The notes under the pieces are model-generated. The model ran no database searches. It was not told where the DNA came from and saw nothing but the letters and a program-made list of their open reading frames with translations. The translations under genes and the position numbers were made by a program. DNA of 11,276 bases from Crocinitomicaceae bacterium (lineage in GTDB: Bacteria > Bacteroidota > Bacteroidia > Flavobacteriales_D > Crocinitomicaceae). Shown here piece after piece: positions 7,020 through 11,276 of this stretch; positions within the stretch are counted from its first letter, which is position 1, and the number at the start of each line of letters is the position of its first letter. The stretch is from assembly GCA_024643585.1 (NCBI GenBank), contig JAHEMP010000052.1, positions 1 to 11,276 on the forward strand, in the 5' to 3' direction.

Positions 7020-7667
7020 ATGGCATCAAATATTCTAAAATTCTTTCTTCCAAAAGACCGTATTTTTTACTCCCTCTTCGAAAAATCTGGAGCCAACCTA
7101 AACCTATTGGCCGACAAACTGGTTCAAGTTGTTGGTGAGGCCGATTTTCAAACCAGAGCAACCTTAATTAAGGAAATGGAAGTCCTTGAAACAGAAAATG
7201 ATTCGTTAACCCATGAAATCTTTACTGAATTAGGACGCAATTTTATTACGCCATTCGATAGGGAGGATATTCATAGTTTGGCCACTGCCCTGGACGAAAT
7301 AGCAGATTACACCTATGCCACGGCAAAAAAGATCAACTTTTACAAGGTTGAACCAACGAATGATATTGGTATGCAAAAATCAGCAGAAGTCATTAAAAAG
7401 GCTGTTATAGCTGTAAATGCTGCAGTTTCTGATTTGCGAAACTTAAAGAACACGCAAAAAATAATGGAGTCAATCATCATAATTAAAAACCTAGAGCACG
7501 CAGGGGATGATTTATTTGACATCAGCATTGAACGATTATTCGACTCTGAGGTAGACGCAAAGGAACTAATTAAAAAACGAGAAATTTATCAAGTTTTGGA
7601 AATTGTTACCGACCGGTGCGAGGACGCGGCAAATGTAATTGAGTCTATTGTAGTTAAATACGCCTAA
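7020..7667 (+). CDS. DUF47 family PhoU-like protein, Pit accessory/regulator
   Basis: 215 residues, usual for the family. It is predicted to be an all-helical, soluble, cytoplasmic PhoU-like bundle. Recognisable segments are the N-terminal LPKDRIFYSLFEKSGANL, the acidic metal-site-like FDREDIHSLATALDEIADYT (79-98), LEHAGDDL (158-165) and the C-terminal EIVTDRCEDAANVIESIVVKYA half-repeat (194-215, split here by EDAAN). DUF47 genes commonly precede pit genes and are thought to modulate the transporter; here pit starts 12 bases after the stop, so they form an operon. The frame stays open to an ATG at 6927, which would add 31 residues that do not resemble the family and would overlap the putative promoter, so 7020 (MASNILKFFLPKDRI) is preferred. 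Confidence 0.92.
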   Translation: MASNILKFFLPKDRIFYSLFEKSGANLNLLADKLVQVVGEADFQTRATLIKEMEVLETENDSLTHEIFTELGRNFITPFDREDIHSLATALDEIADYTYATAKKINFYKVEPTNDIGMQKSAEVIKKAVIAVNAAVSDLRNLKNTQKIMESIIIIKNLEHAGDDLFDISIERLFDSEVDAKELIKKREIYQVLEIVTDRCEDAANVIESIVVKYA

Positions 7668-7679
7668 TTTTAAAACACC

Positions 7680-9119
7680 ATGTTTTCGCTCCTAATCGTT
7701 GTAATTGTCATTGCCTTACTTTTTGATTTGGTAAATGGTTTTCATGATGCTGCAAATTCTATTGCAACAGTCGTATCTACAAAAGTACTTACTCCTTTTC
7801 AAGCTGTGGTTTGGGCAGCAAGTTTTAATGTCCTGGCGTTTTGGGTCTTTGATATGAGCGTTGGTAATACAGTAGCTAAAACAGTAGATAATAGTGCCAT
7901 TGATCTGTGGGTAATTCTTGCCGGTTTGATTGCTGCCACATTTTGGAACTTGTTGACTTGGCGTTTAGGAATTCCTTCTTCGTCTAGCCATACTTTAATT
8001 GGCGGATTCGCCGGTGCGGCGATTGCACACGCTGGTTTTGGAGTTATAGCGTCAGAAGAAATTTTTAAGGTTATACTATTTATTTTTCTTGCTCCGCTTA
8101 TTGGTGGGTTTATTGCTTTTTTAATAGCCCTTGTTACGATTAGTCGTTCGTTTGCAAAAAAAATGATTGTCATTTTGGTTTTGACCACCATTACTTATTT
8201 CATGATGGAATACATGATAATTTATATGGACATGAAACCAATCATGATGTATATTGTCATTGCAATGCTTGTGTTTTTCATTGCGGTTTATATTTGGTTT
8301 CAAATAAAATATGGTAAAAAACCATCTGCCGCAAAAGAATCAAACATGTACAAACGATTACAGCTTTTATCTTCCGCTGCATTTTCTCTTGGACATGGAG
8401 GAGCAGATTCTCAAAAAGTTATGGGTATCATCTGCGCCGCACTTATGGTTTATGCCAATATGGGCCGTCACGGTGAAATTAATGATCATGTGCCAAAATC
8501 ATTGACTGTTACCGAATTGCTTCAAATAGAGTATAAAAATGACGACGGCAAAAAAGAAAAGTTCAAACCTGAGTACCCCAATGGCGATAAGTTATTTGTG
8601 TACTCTGACGGCAAAAAAGTATTTGACAACAAAACGGATGAGCTTATTTTTGATAATAAAACATTCAACACGAAGTATTCAAATGCCGCTGTATTTGCAG
8701 AGGTAATCGATGGGAAGGAGATAAAATCCAAGCATAAAATTGTTTCGAAAGTTCATTCCGACACAATGCCTTTTTGGATCTCATTTGGTTGTTATTTTAT
8801 GATAGGAATAGGTACTTTAATGGGTGGTTGGAAAATCGTGAAAACAATGGGAACAAAAATCACGAAAGTTACACCACTTGAAGGAGTTTGTGCCGAAACA
8901 GCGGGTGCTTTGACTTTATTTACCGTAAGTCAAATGGGTATTCCTGTATCAACCACACATACCATTACTGGGTCTATCATCGGCGTTGGCGCCACAAAAA
9001 GACTAAGCGCTGTTCGTTGGGGAGTTACCATAAACTTACTTTGGGCGTGGGTTTTAACAATCCCGGTAAGTGCTGGACTTGCTGCTTTAATTTATTATGG
9101 AATATTGTTAGTTCGATAA
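7680..9119 (+). CDS. pit: PiT-family inorganic phosphate transporter with a ~100-residue hydrophilic insert
   Basis: 479 residues, inner-membrane symporter for inorganic phosphate (PHO4 family). The N-terminal half has DLVNGFHDAANSIATVV (16-32) and GIPSSSSHTLIGG (97-109). The second half has GHGGADSQKVMGI (238-250) and GIPVSTTHTITGSIIGVG (420-437), so both inverted PHO4 repeats are present. Membrane segments are visible at about 2-18, 40-58, 76-94, 104-120, 130-153, 161-180, 187-207, 365-385, 402-418, 425-437 and 448-476. Between the two halves, residues ~262-360 form a polar Lys/Asp-rich loop with two FDNKT copies (315-319, 324-328). In many relatives the signature is GHG(A/G)ND-A-Q; here the Asn position is Ala and the next small residue is Ser. 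The gene follows the DUF47 gene by 12 bases and is convergent with tadA, 23 bases away. The family call is firm; the cation used is not determined. Confidence 0.95.
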   Translation: MFSLLIVVIVIALLFDLVNGFHDAANSIATVVSTKVLTPFQAVVWAASFNVLAFWVFDMSVGNTVAKTVDNSAIDLWVILAGLIAATFWNLLTWRLGIPSSSSHTLIGGFAGAAIAHAGFGVIASEEIFKVILFIFLAPLIGGFIAFLIALVTISRSFAKKMIVILVLTTITYFMMEYMIIYMDMKPIMMYIVIAMLVFFIAVYIWFQIKYGKKPSAAKESNMYKRLQLLSSAAFSLGHGGADSQKVMGIICAALMVYANMGRHGEINDHVPKSLTVTELLQIEYKNDDGKKEKFKPEYPNGDKLFVYSDGKKVFDNKTDELIFDNKTFNTKYSNAAVFAEVIDGKEIKSKHKIVSKVHSDTMPFWISFGCYFMIGIGTLMGGWKIVKTMGTKITKVTPLEGVCAETAGALTLFTVSQMGIPVSTTHTITGSIIGVGATKRLSAVRWGVTINLLWAWVLTIPVSAGLAALIYYGILLVR

Positions 9120-9142
9120 TTAAACATTTCAAGCAAACTCTT

Positions 9143-9589
9143 TTATCCTCGTTTAATTTTAAAGAAATCCAGCAAAAGTTGTCCGCACTCTTCGGCCATT
9201 ATTCCATTCGTCACAACCGTTTTTGGATGATATAAACCTTCTTTTATTCTTCCGGCTCCTCTTTTTTCATCTCGCGCAGCATAAATAACCTTGTCTATTT
9301 GCGACCAATACAGCGCTCCTGCGCACATTACACAAGGCTCCAAGGTGACGTATAAAGTGCAATTCGTTAGATATTTCGCCCCTAAATATTCGGATGCCGC
9401 TGTTATCGCTTGTACCTCTGCATGGGCAGTAACATCGTGCAGTCGTTCTGTTAGATTATGGGCCCTAGCAATAATTTGATTGTTGGCAACAATAACTGCC
9501 CCAACAGGTATTTCATCCAGATCAAAGGCTTTTTTGGCTTCTAAAAAAGCTTGTTTCATGAAATATTCATCATTGTAAGGGCTAATCAT
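9143..9589 (-). CDS. tadA: tRNA-specific adenosine deaminase TadA
   Basis: 148 residues. This zinc enzyme of the cytidine/deoxycytidylate deaminase fold converts A34 to inosine in tRNA-Arg(ACG). The zinc and catalytic motif HAE is at residues 56-58 and PCVMC at 85-89. Further TadA-type sequence follows: CAGALYWSQIDKVIYAARDEKRGAG and the C-terminal EECGQLLLDFFKIKRG, which separates it from guanine or cytidine deaminases. IPVGAVIV (27-34) is the conserved strand before the active site. The frame remains open 58 codons further upstream, but that part overlaps the divergent promoters and the ldcA start and lacks any family match; MISPYNDEYFMKQAFLEA is a typical N-terminus. It is convergent with pit and divergent from ldcA. 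Confidence 0.93.
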   Translation of the reverse strand: MISPYNDEYFMKQAFLEAKKAFDLDEIPVGAVIVANNQIIARAHNLTERLHDVTAHAEVQAITAASEYLGAKYLTNCTLYVTLEPCVMCAGALYWSQIDKVIYAARDEKRGAGRIKEGLYHPKTVVTNGIMAEECGQLLLDFFKIKRG

Positions 9590-9606
9590 AACGTACAAAT
9601 TTTTTA

Positions 9607-9614
9607 CAAATTTA
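9607..9614 (-). promoter_or_regulatory. Possible -7 box of tadA
   Basis: Minus-strand TAAATTTG matches TAnnTTTG exactly, 17 bases upstream of the tadA ATG. No TTG is found at -33 distance, so this is a half-supported promoter. Confidence 0.4.
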
Positions 9615-9623
9615 CTTTTTTCC

Positions 9624-9651
9624 TTGTTTCTTTGAAGTTTACTTATTTTTG
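9624..9651 (+). promoter_or_regulatory. Promoter of the LD-carboxypeptidase gene
   Basis: TTG (9624-9626), 17 bases, then TATTTTTG (9644-9651), an exact -7 box with a correctly spaced -33. Transcription would begin only a few bases before the ATG at 9664, giving a very short leader, or about 20 bases before the alternative ATG at 9679. Confidence 0.5.
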
Positions 9652-9663
9652 AGAAAAAAACAG

Positions 9664-10554
9664 ATGCTCCCAAAATTAATGCAAAAAGATACCGTCTATA
9701 TCTGTTCTCCAGCCAAAGCAATAGACGAAAACAGCATATCATTTGCGGGCTCCCTTCTTGCACAAAATGGATACAAAGTTGAATTAAGTAAAAATGTGCT
9801 CGGTCAACATAATTATTTTTCTGGAACGGAGTCCGAACGATTGTCGGATCTTCAATATGGATTGGATCATCCCTCTGCTAAAGTAATTTTGTGTGCCCGT
9901 GGTGGCTACGGATGCATACAGCTGCTAGAAAAATTAGACTGGACCAAATTCAAAGAAAACCCAAAATGGATTGTAGGATTTAGCGATATTACCGTTTTGC
10001 ATTTGGCTTTATCAAAAATGGGCATTCCTTCTTTGCACGGAACCATGCCGTTGAATTTTGAGAAAAACTCCGCTGAATCATTTTCTACTTTGTTTTCAGC
10101 ACTTAAAAAGGAAAGCTATTCAATACATGCACCTTATTCCGAATATAATAAGCCAGGGAAGGTCCAGGCAAAAATAATTGGTGGGAATCTAGCGATTGTC
10201 CATGCCATGCTTCCTAATCTAGACAAGTCCTTTTTCGAAAATAATATTCTATTTCTTGAGGATGTCGGAGAACACCTTTATCAAGTAGACCGAATGTTCT
10301 TCGGTTTAAAATTTATTGGTGCTCTTGATTCTATATCCGGATTAGTAATCGGTGGCTTTACGAACATTTTAGATACGGAAACCCCATTTGGCAGTAACTT
10401 GCAAGAAATTATTTCCAAACATCTATTACATCGAGAAATCCCCATTGGGTTTAATTTCCCATCTGGTCATTTAAACGACAACCAAGCCATTGTTTTGGGT
10501 CAAACCTCCCTTTTGGAGGTGAGCGTTGGGGAAACGAAAATTACCCATTTCTAA
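9664..10554 (+). CDS. ldcA: LD-carboxypeptidase (muramoyltetrapeptide carboxypeptidase, peptidase family S66)
   Basis: 296 residues with no signal peptide, so cytoplasmic. S66 enzymes remove the terminal D-Ala from tetrapeptides during peptidoglycan recycling. The catalytic triad is visible in the order Ser107 in GFSDIT, Glu199 in FLEDVGE and His269 in FPSGHLNDN, matching Ser115-Glu217-His285 of Pseudomonas LdcA. Other family features are the N-terminal DTVYICSPA strand, CARGGYGCIQLLEKLDW (78-93) and IIGGNLAIVHAMLP (171-184). The start at 9664 gives PKLMQKDTVYICSPA, which lines up with the PPxLKxGDxIxIVAPA opening of relatives, and it has a purine-rich GAGAAAAAAACAG leader. A TTG at 9649 or an ATG at 9679 are alternatives. 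It is divergent from tadA, with 74 bases between starts. Substrate is assigned by family only. Confidence 0.93.
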   Translation: MLPKLMQKDTVYICSPAKAIDENSISFAGSLLAQNGYKVELSKNVLGQHNYFSGTESERLSDLQYGLDHPSAKVILCARGGYGCIQLLEKLDWTKFKENPKWIVGFSDITVLHLALSKMGIPSLHGTMPLNFEKNSAESFSTLFSALKKESYSIHAPYSEYNKPGKVQAKIIGGNLAIVHAMLPNLDKSFFENNILFLEDVGEHLYQVDRMFFGLKFIGALDSISGLVIGGFTNILDTETPFGSNLQEIISKHLLHREIPIGFNFPSGHLNDNQAIVLGQTSLLEVSVGETKITHF

Positions 10555-10597
10555 GAGTCCCTTATATTGATTCAATCTAAATAAGAACCAAAACCAA

Positions 10598-10617
10598 AAT
10601 AGATTGTTCAATCTATT
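10598..10617. promoter_or_regulatory. Near-perfect palindrome upstream of sdhC, possible operator
   Basis: Arms AATAGATTG (10598-10606) and CAATCTATT (10609-10617) are perfectly complementary around a TT centre. The palindrome fills the space between the expected -33 position and the -7 box of sdhC, a typical place for a repressor. An extra copy of the right half, TTCAATCTA, lies at 10571-10579 (also at 10607-10615). As RNA it could form a small AT-rich hairpin after ldcA, but no T-run follows, so a terminator is less likely. Confidence 0.45.
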
Positions 10618-10624
10618 AAATTTG
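10617..10624 (+). promoter_or_regulatory. -7 promoter box of sdhC
   Basis: TAAATTTG matches TAnnTTTG exactly, 28 bases before the ATG at 10653. The nearest upstream TTG (10604-10606) is only 10 bases away and lies in the palindrome, so no standard -33 is present. Confidence 0.45.
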
Positions 10625-10652
10625 CAACTCTAAAGACTTTTTAAATTAAAAT

Positions 10653-11276
10653 ATGAGCAAATCCGCAATATTGTCATCTTCAATAGCAAAGAAATATTGG
10701 ATGGCGTTAACTGGTTTATTCCTTTGTTTATTCCTAGTTGGTCACTTACTTGGAAATTTACAATTGATTTTTAAAACAGGAGAAGAGGGTCAGCGAGCAT
10801 TTAATGAATATGCTTATTTCATGACCCACAACCCTTTGATTAAAGTAATGTCTTATTTGACCTACTTCTCCATTCTTTTTCATGCGATTGACGGGATTCT
10901 GTTGACTTTTCAAAACAAAAAGGCACGACCTCAAAATTATGCCCATAACAAACCATCGGCTAATTCTGGTTTAGCCTCTCGTTCAATGGCCATATTAGGA
11001 ACATTAGTTTTAGTTTTCATATCAACGCATATGGCTAATTTCTGGGGTAAAATGCATTTTAGCGAAATTCCTTTGCATCAAATTTACATAGATAGTCAAA
11101 GTGGAAGTGGCGAAAAAGACGCTCTTTACATAACACAAACTGGAAATTTTTTCCCCGTTTCTGCTTTTAAAGACTCGGAAGGTCAGATGGCACAAATGGA
11201 AATTAAAAACGAAACAGAGTTTTACAACAAACAAGTGAACATCAAAATGGGTGAAGGATACAAAGACCTTCACGGT
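10653..11276 (+). CDS. sdhC: Succinate dehydrogenase cytochrome b subunit SdhC (b558 family), 3' end outside window
   Basis: The first 208 residues are present and the frame is open to the right edge. SdhC anchors succinate dehydrogenase (or fumarate reductase) in the inner membrane, carries heme b and passes electrons to quinone. The opening SSSIAKKYWMALTGLFLCLF and VGHLLGNLQLIF are hallmarks of the b558-type subunit. Three membrane segments are visible at ~15-40, ~64-87 and ~111-131. Histidines 31, 77 and 126 lie in these segments as expected for heme ligands. Residues ~134-208 form a long polar stretch (IDSQSGSGEKDALYITQTG, then NFFPVSAFKDSEGQ, up to MGEGYKDLHG) where I recall only a short loop in many relatives. 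sdhA and sdhB would be expected just beyond the right edge. The gene is 98 bases after ldcA, with its own -7 box, so it is probably a separate transcript. Confidence 0.93.
   Translation, partial: MSKSAILSSSIAKKYWMALTGLFLCLFLVGHLLGNLQLIFKTGEEGQRAFNEYAYFMTHNPLIKVMSYLTYFSILFHAIDGILLTFQNKKARPQNYAHNKPSANSGLASRSMAILGTLVLVFISTHMANFWGKMHFSEIPLHQIYIDSQSGSGEKDALYITQTGNFFPVSAFKDSEGQMAQMEIKNETEFYNKQVNIKMGEGYKDLHG

Noticed and set aside
9118..9158. AATTAAAC/GTTTAATT inverted repeat between pit and tadA as a bidirectional terminator
   Set aside because: The 8-base all-but-AT arms are separated by 25 bases and one arm lies in tadA; too weak to call.
9649..9651. TTG start for ldcA
   Set aside because: The TTG is the end of the -7 box itself; an ATG five codons later fits the family N-terminus.
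9590..9763. N-terminal extension of the TadA frame
   Set aside because: It overlaps the divergent promoters and the ldcA coding region, and the remaining 148 residues already make a full-length TadA.
10504..10520. ACCTCC-CTTTT-GGAGGT hairpin near the end of ldcA
   Set aside because: It lies inside coding sequence and has no following T-run, so it is not a terminator; probably chance.
10758..11273. Minus-strand open frames opposite sdhC (10758-10946, 11022-11273)
   Set aside because: They are antisense to a well-recognised SdhC and show no family features.

Overview
The window looks like chromosomal DNA from a member of the Bacteroidota, most likely Flavobacteriales. The base composition is AT-rich. 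There is a PorP/SprF-family protein next to a giant surface protein with a gliding-motility-type (type B) C-terminal sorting domain, so the host should have a type IX secretion system (T9SS). The OprO/P-type porin, the b558-type SdhC and several TAnnTTTG promoter elements (the Bacteroidota -7 box) point the same way. There is no sign of a mobile element, CRISPR array, tRNA or rRNA.

Layout. (1) 1-3769, minus strand: a 917-residue secreted protein with a PKD domain, seven ~91-residue Ig-like repeats, a second PKD-like domain and a T9SS type B tail. Four bases after its stop comes a PorP/SprF-like outer-membrane protein that runs off the left edge. (2) 3961-5328, minus: the tRNA-modification GTPase MnmE, complete. 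(3) 5404-6720, minus: an OprO/P-family porin. (4) 6721-7019: a divergent regulatory region rich in TGTTAA/TTAACA repeats. (5) 7020-9119, plus: a PhoU-like DUF47 protein and a PiT-family phosphate transporter, 12 bases apart. (6) 9143-9589, minus: the tRNA adenosine deaminase TadA, convergent with pit. (7) 9664-10554, plus: a cytoplasmic LD-carboxypeptidase (family S66), divergent from tadA. (8) 10653-11276, plus: the start of sdhC, the cytochrome b subunit of succinate dehydrogenase, cut by the right edge.

Two functional groups stand out. The first is the secreted repeat protein and its PorP/SprF partner, a two-gene unit that probably makes and exports or anchors one cell-surface fibre-like protein; the seven repeats each carry two cysteines at almost exactly 60-residue spacing. 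The second is a phosphate-uptake module: an outer-membrane porin transcribed away from an inner-membrane Pit transporter and its PhoU-like partner. The shared intergenic region holds 11-bp-phased TTAACA-type repeats placed like a Pho box in front of the porin promoter. This is the best candidate for an undescribed regulatory system here. The rest (mnmE, tadA, ldcA, sdhC) is housekeeping.
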